This document shows positions 17,792 through 26,066 of a stretch of 64,000 nt of DNA, in pieces. A program made the position numbers and the translations under genes. Origin of the DNA: SZUA-100 sp965248135 (GTDB lineage Bacteria > Pseudomonadota > Alphaproteobacteria > Rhizobiales > Rhizobiaceae); assembly GCA_965248135.1 (NCBI GenBank), contig CBDFIN010000010.1, positions 177,338-241,337 on the forward strand, read 5' to 3'. Every line of letters begins with the position of its first letter. Position 1 is the stretch's first letter. A model generated the notes under the pieces. The model saw only the letters and a list, made by a program, of their open reading frames with translations. It did no database searches and was not told where the DNA came from.

Positions 17792-18205
17792 TTATTCGTC
17801 GCGGTAGACTTTTTCTCGCCGTTCGTGGCGCTCCTGCGCTTCTATCGACAAGGTGGCAATGGGACGGGCCATCAGGCGATTTAAGCTGATAGGTTCGTCG
17901 GTATCTTCGCAATAGCCATAAGAGCCTTCATCAATTCTTGAGATTGCCGAGTCAATCTTGGCGATCAGCTTTCTATGTCGGTCTCGTGCTCTTAATTCGA
18001 TCGATCTCTCCGATTCCGATGATGCCCGGTCAGCAAGATCGGCATGATTGATGTTTTCACTTTGCAGGGAAGCCAGGGTCTCATGGGATTCGCGGATTAT
18101 TTCGTTCTTCCAGTCTATTAGCCTAGTGCGAAAATACTCCTGATGCCTTGGATTCATAAATGGCTCATCTTCTGAAGGATGATACTCTTTAGTCACTGTA
18201 GACAT
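17792..18205 (-). CDS. dksA: RNA-polymerase-binding transcription factor DksA
   Basis: 137 residues from the ATG at 18205, which is preceded by GGGAGAAAC. The N-terminal coiled coil (YFRTRLIDWKNEIIRESHETLASLQ...) carries RASSESERSIELRARDR at its turn, matching the DksA tip region. The C-terminal module GSYGYCEDTDEPISLNRLMARPIATLSIEAQERHE keeps one Cys of the zinc finger and lacks the others, as in alphaproteobacterial DksA. It binds the RNA polymerase secondary channel and acts with ppGpp in the stringent response. It converges with the FliO-like gene. Confidence 0.9.
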   Translation of the reverse strand: MSTVTKEYHPSEDEPFMNPRHQEYFRTRLIDWKNEIIRESHETLASLQSENINHADLADRASSESERSIELRARDRHRKLIAKIDSAISRIDEGSYGYCEDTDEPISLNRLMARPIATLSIEAQERHERREKVYRDE

Positions 18206-18483
18206 TGTTTCTCCCAGCAAGCTCATGACACGAATTGTCAATAGAACCGGTCAGCAGGAAATAGGGACCCGCTTGATCCGTCGGTACACATTTTGCCGCT
18301 GTATAAACCTGATTGGAATTGTGAACAAGCCGGAAATTTGATCAAAATCAATTGCTATTGATCTGGGTGCACAGATTGGCCTTTCGTTAAACATGTCGGT
18401 TGAACCGCTTCCCGCACGGCGTACCTGCTCGCCATTTTGTCAAAGCACTTGGCAACCCGCCTCATGCAGTCTATGGAAAACAT

Positions 18484-18990
18484 ATGTTGCGATTGTACAT
18501 TTTACGGCATGCTAAATCTGCCTGGCCGATGCCTTCCACAGGAGATCATGATCGCCCGCTTAACAAACGGGGCCATGGGGATCTACCCAAAATCAGCGCC
18601 ATGCTCCAGGACAGAAACTATACACCAAAAAAAGCGTACTGTTCTTCCGCCCGTAGAACGCAAGAGACCTGGCATGGGATTGAAGATGCGGTTCCCGGCT
18701 GCACGGTGAAAATCACTGATAGTCTCTACGAAAGCACCACCCGCCAATATCTGGCTACTATCCGTGGCATCGCCGGTACTCAATCTGTCATGCTGATTGG
18801 GCATAATCCGGTTTGCGATGACTTGACCAGAGTATTGGTCAACGGCGACGGGCCGCTTGTGATGGACTTTTTGACCACACATTTTCCAACCGGCGGTCTT
18901 GCGGTGCTGGATTTCGAGGCTGACGAGTGGAGTGATATCGCCCCCGCCTCGGGCAGACTGATTGATTTCGTTCGACCTCGCAGTCTATAA
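18484..18990 (+). CDS. SixA-like histidine phosphatase
   Basis: About 168 residues from the ATG at 18484 (MLRLYILRHAKSAWP). The catalytic RHA motif lies at residues 8-10, and the second histidine is in MLIGHNPVCDDL. The short length and single domain match the SixA group of the histidine phosphatase superfamily, which removes phosphate from histidine phosphotransfer proteins in some bacteria. Open codons upstream to 18400 do not look like protein. It stands alone between dksA and the tup genes. Confidence 0.83.
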   Translation: MLRLYILRHAKSAWPMPSTGDHDRPLNKRGHGDLPKISAMLQDRNYTPKKAYCSSARRTQETWHGIEDAVPGCTVKITDSLYESTTRQYLATIRGIAGTQSVMLIGHNPVCDDLTRVLVNGDGPLVMDFLTTHFPTGGLAVLDFEADEWSDIAPASGRLIDFVRPRSL

Positions 18991-19150
18991 ACCCGGGAAA
19001 ATCTGCAATACCGGGGCTTGCTGGCCGCACGCCATTTGACACTCACAATGTCGTGCAAACCGGCTGTTCAATAAGGGCAAACTCCCAATTCATGCTATTT
19101 TATTGTGGCAGAGTGCGGTAAATACACATTTTGCAATTCTGGAGTTATCG

Positions 19151-19858
19151 GTGAAAGAGCTGGGACAGGCATTTGCGATCGCGTTCGATCTACTCTTTTC
19201 GGGTGATGCGGAGCTATTCGAAATCGTCTTCCTGTCGTTGCGGGTTTCTCTGATAGCCGTCGCCGTTAGCTGTCTTGGTGGATTTATCGGGGGAACCGCG
19301 CTAGCATCGTTTCAGTTTCACGGCCGCCGGTTGGTTGTGCTGTTGCTCAATTCCTTCATGGGCCTGCCACCCGTTGTGGTCGGTTTGATCGTTTATCTGC
19401 TGCTCTCGCGTTCCGGTCCTTTTGGCGTGCTGGGTCTTTTATATACGCCGACCGCCATGATTATTGCCCAGATTGTGTTGATTACGCCGTTGGTTGCGGC
19501 CTTGTCCTATCAGGCAATGCGCGAATTGCATGTGGAATATGACGAATTCTTCCGCTCGGTGCGGCTTGGCCGTGTTGAAAGGTTAAAGGCACTGATGTGG
19601 GACGGGCGATTTGCGTTGGCGACCGTTGCGCTGGCCGGTTTCGGCAGAGCAATCTCGGAGGTCGGCGCGGTAATGATCGTCGGCGGAAATATCAATCATC
19701 TGACCCGCATTATGACGACCGCAATTGCGCTTGAAACATCCAAGGGTTCGCTGGCATTGGCACTGGCCTTGGGCATTGTTCTCATTACAATTGCCATCCT
19801 TATCAATTGCGGCGCCATGTTTTTGCGATGGGTTTCCCGCGAGGAAGCCCATGCTTGA
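19151..19858 (+). CDS. tupB: tungstate ABC transporter, permease subunit
   Basis: 235 residues from the GTG at 19151, which has GGAG six bases upstream; the in-frame TTG at 19103 is a weaker start. Five to six membrane helices are visible, with the permease coupling loop around ALSYQAMRELHVEYDEFFRSVRLGRVERLKALMW and the TupB-type segment AGFGRAISEVGAVMIVGGN. With TupA and TupC it imports tungstate for tungsto- or molybdoenzymes. It overlaps the ATPase gene by 8 bp. Confidence 0.88.
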   Translation: MKELGQAFAIAFDLLFSGDAELFEIVFLSLRVSLIAVAVSCLGGFIGGTALASFQFHGRRLVVLLLNSFMGLPPVVVGLIVYLLLSRSGPFGVLGLLYTPTAMIIAQIVLITPLVAALSYQAMRELHVEYDEFFRSVRLGRVERLKALMWDGRFALATVALAGFGRAISEVGAVMIVGGNINHLTRIMTTAIALETSKGSLALALALGIVLITIAILINCGAMFLRWVSREEAHA

Positions 19859-20633
19859 GCGCGCTCCTTCCGGCAAAACCGGCAGCCAGAAACAAGTCGA
19901 CTGGCTAATGCGCTTTAATGAAGTGTCGCTGGAAATTGGCCGCAAGAGGCTTATCCACAATCTGAATTTCGAGCTGGCTGCCGAAAGGCGAACGGTGGTG
20001 CTTGGCCCAAATGGCGCTGGCAAAAGCCTGTTTTTGCGTCTTGTCAGCGGATTGCTCGACGCGTCGCAGGGACAAATTGTTTTCAACCCGCAAAACGATC
20101 CTCGCAAGGGACCGGCAGGGCTTGTTCTGGTGTTTCAAAATCCGATCTTGCTGCGCCGGTCAGTCTATCAGAACATGGCCTTTGTCGGATGGCAAAATGG
20201 TCTTGCGAAAGCTGAATTGGACCATCGCATCATGCTGGCACTACAGCAGGCTCGTCTGCAAGAAAAGGCGCATTTACCCGCGCGCCGGCTTTCAGGCGGC
20301 GAACAACAAAGGCTGGCGCTGGCGCGAGCGCTTTTAGCCGGGCCAACCGTGCTGCTTTTGGACGAGCCAACCGCCAGTCTGGACCCTGCTTCAACTCATA
20401 TCGTTGAAAATATGATCAACCGGGCAAATAGCGATGGTACTAAAATCATTCTGGTGACACACGATATCAAGCAAGCTAAACGGATGGCAGACGAGATCCT
20501 GTTTATTCATGATGGAAGGATTTTGGTGCAAAATGAAGCGGCAGCTTTTTTTGCTGATCCGGCCTGCGAAGAAGCGCAGTGTTATCTCGACGGACGCATT
20601 CCACCCGGCCAGGCAATCACCAACAACACATGA
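19851..20633 (+). CDS. tupC: tungstate ABC transporter, ATP-binding subunit
   Basis: About 260 residues from the ATG at 19851 inside the end of tupB; MRFNEV at 19908 is an alternative start. The ATPase signatures are complete: Walker A GPNGAGKS, Q-loop VFQNPILL, signature LSGGEQQRLALARAL, Walker B VLLLDEPTASLD and the switch His in LVTHD. Order and overlap with tupB place it in the tungstate uptake operon. A related phosphate or molybdate assignment is unlikely, given the clear TupA below. Confidence 0.87.
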   Translation: MLERAPSGKTGSQKQVDWLMRFNEVSLEIGRKRLIHNLNFELAAERRTVVLGPNGAGKSLFLRLVSGLLDASQGQIVFNPQNDPRKGPAGLVLVFQNPILLRRSVYQNMAFVGWQNGLAKAELDHRIMLALQQARLQEKAHLPARRLSGGEQQRLALARALLAGPTVLLLDEPTASLDPASTHIVENMINRANSDGTKIILVTHDIKQAKRMADEILFIHDGRILVQNEAAAFFADPACEEAQCYLDGRIPPGQAITNNT

Positions 20634-20645
20634 GAGTATTTAGGC

Positions 20646-20939
20646 ATGAATGAACAAACAAAAATCGAAGCGGCCGCCTTTCGCAGTCTTGTCGGGCATC
20701 TACGCGATCGCACCGATGTACAGAATATTGATTTGATGATCCTGGCTGGCTTTTGCCGCAACTGTTTGGCGAAGTGGTACAAGAAAGCGGCACTGGAAGA
20801 GGGCCAGGACATCGACTATGCTACGGCGCTGGAGCAGGTTTACGGCATGCCTTACGAGGAATGGAAACAAAAGCACCAGGCCAAGGCGACAGCTGAGCAA
20901 TTGAGCGCCTTTGAGCAGGCCGACAAGGCAGTCATATAG
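20646..20939 (+). CDS. DUF1244 domain protein
   Basis: 97 residues matching the small conserved proteobacterial DUF1244 family: FRSLVGHLRDRTDVQNIDLMILAGFCRNCLAKWYKKAALEEG, with a CxxC pair in FCRNCLAKW. The function is unknown. It lies between tupC (12 bp) and tupA (4 bp), so it is almost certainly co-transcribed with the tungstate transporter. Confidence 0.85.
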   Translation: MNEQTKIEAAAFRSLVGHLRDRTDVQNIDLMILAGFCRNCLAKWYKKAALEEGQDIDYATALEQVYGMPYEEWKQKHQAKATAEQLSAFEQADKAVI

Positions 20940-20943
20940 CCTC

Positions 20944-21777
20944 ATGAAGTACATTAGGCGTTTGATATCAGGAGTTCTTGCGTTCCTGTTCCTGACCTGC
21001 GTATCGTTTGCTGATGAACAGCGTTCAATCATCTTGCAATCAACCACATCGACCCGAAATTCTGGTCTTTTCGACCATATTCTGCCGATGTTTACAGCAA
21101 CGACCGGCATTAAAATCAATGTCGTGGCGGTGGGTACCGGGCAGGCTTTGAAAAACGGCCGCAAAGGCGATGGCGACGTCTTGCTGGTACATGCCCTGAA
21201 AGCCGAGGAGGAGTTTGTACGCGAAGGCTACGGCGTAAAGCGGCAAGACGTGATGTATAACGATTTTATCATTGTCGGGCCACAAGGTGATCCGGCGCAG
21301 ATAGTGGGCGTTACCAATATCCTCCAGGCGCTCGATAAAATTGCAGCGAGCCAAACCTTGTTTATTTCCCGTGGCGACAGTTCAGGCACCCACCAAAAGG
21401 AACGGGCGCTGTGGCAGATGCTTGGCAAAGATGTTGCCAGTGAAAGCGGCGGCTGGTACCGGGAATCCGGTTCCGGAATGGGTGCAACCTTGAATATTGC
21501 CGTTGGCATGGGCGCTTACACCTTGACCGACAGGAGTACCTGGATCGCCTTTCAAAACAGGGCGGACTTCGAAATACTGAGCGAAGGCGATCCGTTACTG
21601 TTTAATCAGTACGGCGTAATTCAGGTTAATCCAGCCCGCCATCCTCATGTCAAATCGGACGAAGGAAATGCCTTCATTTCCTGGCTGACCGGCAAACCGG
21701 GCCAGGCCGCTATCAACAGCTACCAACTTGATGGTCAACAATTATTTTTTGCCAACGCAGAGCCCGCCACAAATTAA
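20944..21777 (+). CDS. tupA: tungstate ABC transporter, periplasmic binding protein
   Basis: 277 residues from the ATG at 20944. A signal peptide (MKYIRRLISGVLAFLFLTCVSFA) precedes the mature protein, which begins with the TupA hallmark ILQSTTSTRNSGLFDHILPMF. Further matches are VAVGTGQALKNGRKGDGDVLLVHA and FISRGDSSGTHQKE, where the TTS and SRGDSSGTH loops form the oxyanion site. It captures tungstate in the periplasm for TupBC. The order B-C-DUF1244-A, with the binding protein last, is unusual but the operon is tight. Confidence 0.92.
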   Translation: MKYIRRLISGVLAFLFLTCVSFADEQRSIILQSTTSTRNSGLFDHILPMFTATTGIKINVVAVGTGQALKNGRKGDGDVLLVHALKAEEEFVREGYGVKRQDVMYNDFIIVGPQGDPAQIVGVTNILQALDKIAASQTLFISRGDSSGTHQKERALWQMLGKDVASESGGWYRESGSGMGATLNIAVGMGAYTLTDRSTWIAFQNRADFEILSEGDPLLFNQYGVIQVNPARHPHVKSDEGNAFISWLTGKPGQAAINSYQLDGQQLFFANAEPATN

Positions 21778-21817
21778 CAAATCCCTATCGTCCAATTCGG
21801 AGCGGATTGGACGAAAT

Positions 21818-22942
21818 TCAACGCACGATGGTAATAGTCTTCGCCGCCCGGGTAATCGCCGTATAGAGCCAACGGCCGGCATGTTCGCGAAAGGCATAGC
21901 TTTCATCGAACAAATAGACATGGTCCCATTGGGAGCCTTGCGCCTTGTGCACGGTAAGCGCATAGCCATAGTCGAAATCATCGTGGCGGCGACGTATTTG
22001 CCAGGGGATTTCCGTGCCGGGGTTTTCAAAAGCCGCCTTGAGCACCTTGATCTTGGTATTGACCTCTTCCACTCCATCATCTTCGGAGCGGATAAGCAGA
22101 TTCATTGCCGGTTTGGAGGATTTCGGTGCCGACATCACGTGCCACAAAGAGCCGTTGAGCAGGCCTCTGGCCGGGTCGTTTCGAAGCGCCACCAGCTTGT
22201 CGCCAAACTGTGGCAAGGGGCCTTGAAATCCCTTTAAGTCGCGTAATCGCTGGTTAAAAAGCCGCCTAGTCCGGTTGATCCCGACCAACACCTGATCGGA
22301 CGCCAGCACTTCTTCCTGTTCGACATCGGCTCGACTGATTTTCTTGCTTGAACCATAAGACCCATGGAGTATATCCCTGCCCTCGCGCACATCTTGCGCC
22401 AGCTCAATGATCGGGTTGCCCAGCGCCTGGCGGTGAATAGATTCAAGCAATATGTCCGGCTGATGATCAGTGAAAAAGCCACCACCGGAAACCGGTGGCA
22501 ATTGGCCCGGATCACCCAGCACCAAAACCGGTGTGCCGAAGGAGAGCAAATCCTGACCGAGTTTTTCATCAACCATCGAACATTCATCGATGATCACCAG
22601 AGAGGCTTTTGCCACCGGGCTTTGGCGATTGAGCGCAAATAGCGGCGTCATCGAAGACTTGCCGGTATCCTCGTCCTCGACCATCTCCTCGCCACGCGGG
22701 CGATAAATCAGTGAGTGAATGGTGCTTGCCTTGTTCGCACCCTTAGACCGCAAAACCATTGCCGCCTTGCCGGTGAAAGCGGCAAACAGCACGTCACCAT
22801 CGATCCCCTCGGCCAGATGGCGTGCCAGCGTGGTCTTGCCGGTACCGGCATAACCGAACAGTCGAAACACCTGAGGATATCCCTGTTTCAGCCAGCGTGA
22901 AACGGCGACAAGTGCATCATCTTGTTCGGGAGAGAAATCCAT
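21818..22942 (-). CDS. RecD-like ATP-dependent DNA helicase
   Basis: 374 residues of a superfamily 1 helicase. Visible motifs: Walker A GYAGTGKTTLAR near residue 30, Walker B VIIDECSMVDEKLG, motif III LGDPGQLPPVSGGGFF, and the C-terminal YALTVHKAQGSQWDHVYLFDE and RWLYTAITRAAKTI. Proteins of this short form are phage-like or RecD2-related helicases; a role in DNA repair or recombination is likely but not proven. It converges with tupA. Confidence 0.85.
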   Translation of the reverse strand: MDFSPEQDDALVAVSRWLKQGYPQVFRLFGYAGTGKTTLARHLAEGIDGDVLFAAFTGKAAMVLRSKGANKASTIHSLIYRPRGEEMVEDEDTGKSSMTPLFALNRQSPVAKASLVIIDECSMVDEKLGQDLLSFGTPVLVLGDPGQLPPVSGGGFFTDHQPDILLESIHRQALGNPIIELAQDVREGRDILHGSYGSSKKISRADVEQEEVLASDQVLVGINRTRRLFNQRLRDLKGFQGPLPQFGDKLVALRNDPARGLLNGSLWHVMSAPKSSKPAMNLLIRSEDDGVEEVNTKIKVLKAAFENPGTEIPWQIRRRHDDFDYGYALTVHKAQGSQWDHVYLFDESYAFREHAGRWLYTAITRAAKTITIVR

Positions 22943-23076
22943 TGAGATTGTTTACGGGATTCGCAAGGCGCCGGGCAACAAGAATTTGGAAATGAAACGG
23001 TTGATTGCTTAGCCAAAAGAGCAAATGAGTGGCACCACCGCACCCGCGTATCGGCAATCACACACGGGATTCCTGC

Positions 23077-23724
23077 TTAGCCGGGTTTAAGACAATCTGT
23101 TTTACCAATTCGACCAAGATCAAGTCTTTCTCTCAAATTTGAGTATCCAGCCTTGTGAAAACAATGAGATTGCCAACCCAGAGAAGCTGCGGTTGTGATG
23201 TTATTTTCATTGTCATCAATCAACAACAGGCGATTGGAAGATGTACCCAAATTCGATACCACATGTTGAAAAAATTCGGGCTGCGGTTTCCTACATCCCA
23301 TGCGCCCGGACGAAAAAACAGCGTCTACTTTGGAACCAAAGCCCATTTCGTTTTCGATAAATGTCGCCCGCCTATTTTCATTATTTGTGGCAATTACATT
23401 CTTAACGCCAGCTCGTGCGACGTCATCCATGATCAAAATTATCCTTTCGTCCGGCCGGGCATCCATTTTGAACCAATAATCCAAAATCAACTTCGCTGAG
23501 CCAGCAAAACCGGTGGCTTCTTTCCAATCATTGATGTGATCGAGTAAATCTATTCTGCCGCAAATAACATCCAAAAATGCATCGCTAAAAATTTGTTTTT
23601 CAAATTCTTTTAGAGAGATGCCCAAATCATCCTCTATATCATCTGCCCACGCGAAACGGCCATTAACGAGGCTGTCATTGATAACGCCATCAAAATCCCA
23701 AACAACGTAATCAACGTCGATCAT
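23077..23724 (-). CDS. HAD-superfamily hydrolase
   Basis: 215 residues. The nucleophile motif is DFDGVIND near residue 10, the Ser/Thr motif is in VIATNNE, a lysine in GCRKPQPEFF and the acidic pair in LLLIDDNENNI, so all four HAD motifs are present. Such proteins are usually phosphatases of small phosphorylated metabolites; the substrate cannot be inferred. It lies 134 bp downstream of the helicase gene's start, on the same strand. Confidence 0.82.
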   Translation of the reverse strand: MIDVDYVVWDFDGVINDSLVNGRFAWADDIEDDLGISLKEFEKQIFSDAFLDVICGRIDLLDHINDWKEATGFAGSAKLILDYWFKMDARPDERIILIMDDVARAGVKNVIATNNENRRATFIENEMGFGSKVDAVFSSGRMGCRKPQPEFFQHVVSNLGTSSNRLLLIDDNENNITTAASLGWQSHCFHKAGYSNLRERLDLGRIGKTDCLKPG

Positions 23725-23866
23725 GCGCTTCCTAAAATGCGGTTTTGGGGCGAATCATCAATTACGGTGTACCTGGGCAAGATCACCGTGTTCTCAATGC
23801 AGCAAAGCTCGCTTACCCAACCTAACCGCACTTCTGCAAGCGAGGCCTGGAACGACTGTTTATTAC

Positions 23867-24121
23867 TCAGGCCCGTTTGACGAGCCTAATGATAAACAAC
23901 AGCACCACCGCACCGATTGTCGCATGGATAATGGCCCCGACAATGCCGCTGCCAATGCTTATTCCCAGTTGTGGCAAAATCAGACCCGCAAGAAATGCAC
24001 CAACGATACCAACAATGATGTTGCCGATCAGGCCAAATCCAAATCCCTTCATGATCAAACCTGCAAGCCAACCCGCTACAGCACCAATCACCAGAAATAT
24101 TATCAAACTCTCAATACCCAT
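23867..24121 (-). CDS. GlsB/YeaQ/YmgE-family stress-response membrane protein
   Basis: 84 residues from the ATG at 24121, preceded by AAGGTG. Three hydrophobic, glycine-rich helices (IIFLVIGAVAGWLAGLIMKG, GNIIVGIVGAFLAGLIL, GIVGAIIHATIGAVVLLFII) match the small transglycosylase-associated family. It is an inner-membrane protein linked to envelope or general stress in other bacteria; the molecular role is unknown. It stands alone. Confidence 0.88.
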   Translation of the reverse strand: MGIESLIIFLVIGAVAGWLAGLIMKGFGFGLIGNIIVGIVGAFLAGLILPQLGISIGSGIVGAIIHATIGAVVLLFIIRLVKRA

Positions 24122-24260
24122 TTCAATCACCTTTCCCAGATTATAACTATACAATGCATTAGTAAGAACACGACTTAGTCCGATGTCAAGATTGAATTGG
24201 ATTTCACCAGTTCTTTACCCAGATTTTGAACAGTTGCTGCTTTGATGTCAAATAATTCCG

Positions 24261-24429
24261 CTAGTGGTTCTGTACCAACATTTGCATCCCGTTGCAGCAC
24301 CCATATTTGCAAATGTTGGAATCAAAAGAACCATTAGCAAGTTGTTGAATCTAGTGGAATTTTTGAATTTGACATTTGAAAATGAATGAAGCTGCAAGTG
24401 GGTACCAAATGTCAAATTCATTCCACTAG
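24261..24429 (+). repeat. palindromes A (24261-24337) and B (24351-24429) with 13-bp spacer
   Basis: Same A-spacer-B arrangement as 7948-8116. The right border of A has decayed from CTAG to TTAG. It lies between the GlsB-type gene and the tRNA pair and interrupts nothing recognisable. Confidence 0.9.
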
Positions 24430-24567
24430 AATAGAGCGGCAGCTCACAGTATGGAAAATGGCATCAAATGAAACCGCCAAATCGAAGAAGTTGGATCATT
24501 GCCAACTTTCAAGCCACAGTCGAAATGAATTTTTACCAAACCCGGTCGAATGACGACCATCGAATGG

Positions 24568-24644
24568 TGGCGCGAGTGACCGGGCTCGAACCGGCGACCT
24601 CCGGCGTGACAGGCCGGCACTCTAACCAACTGAGCTACACCCGC
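24568..24644 (-). tRNA. tRNA-Asp (GUC)
   Basis: 77 nt including an encoded CCA. On the minus strand the acceptor GCGGGTG pairs with CACTCGC, and the anticodon arm CCGGCC-TGTCACG shows anticodon GTC. The T arm contains GGTTCGAGCC. The position next to tRNA-Val and hupB is typical of rhizobial-type genomes. Confidence 0.96.
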
Positions 24645-24793
24645 GCAGATATGAAACCAAAGGCTTCAAAGTCGGCGTTGAATACGTTCTGGGAATGTCG
24701 GTGTCAAGCGCCATCACTGGCAGCGGGTGATTTATTTACCCCAGGTACCGAATTCCTTGATCTGTCACATTCACCGTCAATGATATTGTTTAA

Positions 24794-24869
24794 TGGTGGG
24801 CGATGACAGGCTCGAACTGCCGACCCTCTCGGTGTAAACGAGATGCTCTACCAACTGAGCTAATCGCCC
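24794..24869 (-). tRNA. tRNA-Val (UAC)
   Basis: 76 nt including an encoded CCA. The acceptor GGGCGAT pairs with ATCGCCC; the anticodon arm CTCGT-TTACACC-GAG gives anticodon TAC. The D arm (AGCTCAGTTGGTAGAGC) and T arm (AGTTCGAGCCT) are standard. Confidence 0.96.
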
Positions 24870-24997
24870 TGATGTTTGTGCTCCACAAACAGCAATCCCC
24901 ATGTATGCGCTTCAATGGCCGAACGCAAGCGAGAAAATCAAGCGCAACGCACATGATGCCTCATCCTCACTTGCAGCCCTATCTTCTAATCATCGAC

Positions 24998-25029
24998 AAA
25001 AAACCCCGCATTCGGCAACGCGGGGTTTT
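24998..25029 (-). terminator. rho-independent terminator of hupB
   Basis: Read leftward: CCCCGC, a ten-base loop, GCGGGG, then TTTTTT. It lies 22 bp beyond the hupB stop codon and is a textbook intrinsic terminator. Confidence 0.88.
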
Positions 25030-25051
25030 GACGGTAATTTCTGCCCTGAAA

Positions 25052-25327
25052 CTAGCTGTTGACCATGTCTTTCAAACCCTTGCCTGGCTTGAATTTTGGA
25101 ATGTTGGATGCGGCTATATCAATGATTGCGCCAGACTGTGGATTGCGACCCTTGGAAGCCTTGCGATGGGCAACACTGAAATTTCCGAATCCAAGAAGAC
25201 GTACCTCACCACCATCCTTCAGCGTGTCTGAAATGGCGTCAACGGTCGCATCTACCGCGGCGCCTGCTTGCTCTTTGGTCAAATCTGCCTTGCCGGCTAC
25301 CGCCGCTATCAGCTCGTTTTTGTTCAT
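25052..25327 (-). CDS. hupB: DNA-binding protein HU
   Basis: 91 residues from the ATG at 25327 (AAAGGA upstream). MNKNELIAAVAGKADLTKEQAGAAVD and the beta-arm region VRLLGFGNFSVAHRKASKGRNPQSG are typical HU, a nucleoid-associated histone-like dimer that bends DNA. It is downstream of lon on the same strand, the usual alphaproteobacterial order, although a MITE now sits between them. Confidence 0.95.
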   Translation of the reverse strand: MNKNELIAAVAGKADLTKEQAGAAVDATVDAISDTLKDGGEVRLLGFGNFSVAHRKASKGRNPQSGAIIDIAASNIPKFKPGKGLKDMVNS

Positions 25328-25637
25328 GCGGAATATTCCTTTTTGTTGATTTTTTTGAAACATGCGACTCACTTCGATTTAACGGATAATCATATTTTCT
25401 GCTCCAATTGACAAGCAAGGGACGAGTTTTCCAGATATTTAGTGCCATTTCAAAGCGCTACAGCACGTTACATGCGTTTTGAACCGCCATGACGTTGCGT
25501 TCGTTTTCTTTCACAGGGCTTCATGAAGAGACTGAGCCAAACGTTCGGCCGGCCCGAAAAAGAATCGTTTATGCCCGTTTTGGGGTGGAACGAGTGCTGA
25601 TATTTTGTCGAATTGTGATGCGGTCCAGGCACACTTA

Positions 25638-25894
25638 TACCAAGGGAAGCTAATATTAACTCATATGACTGAAGCTTCCAATGGATTTGGCCAGGCGCGA
25701 TTGGCGACCTGATACCAGCACCATGAGCCAGGCGCAACAACGACCAAAGCCCTTGGAAATCCGGCCTCCGGTGGTGAAAAATCGCCTGCTGGCGTTGTTT
25801 ATAGTCCGCTTGTGGCCGGCCAAGGCGCGTATTGCGCCGCGTCAGCAAACGATTTTTCTACCATCATATGGGTCAATATTAATTTCCCTTGGTA
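25638..25894. mobile_element. MITE, copy b (257 bp)
   Basis: Ends TACCAAGGGAAG and TTTCCCTTGGTA are inverted, with TTA on both sides (25635-25637, 25895-25897) as the target duplication. It lies between lon and hupB. Internal sequence matches copies a and c with about 12 bp fewer. It contains no complete gene. Confidence 0.87.
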
Positions 25895-26066
25895 TTATTT
25901 GCGCTGCGACACGCTTTGAAAACAGCCTGAACATGCTGTTTATCAAACGTTCCTATTCGAACGGAAAGGGGTAATAATAAATTCAGCCGGACCATATATA
26001 TAGGCCCGGCTGCTCTCAATTTCTCAGTAGCGGGCATCAGCATGGTCGCGCCCCCTGCCCGCACTT

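Noticed and set aside
19036..19075. TTGACA at 19036 as the promoter of the tup operon
   Set aside because: No acceptable -10 box at a 16-18 bp spacing.
25468..25848. 126-residue minus-strand frame over MITE copy b
   Set aside because: Most of it lies in the MITE interior and similar frames occur in the other copies; it has no independent support.
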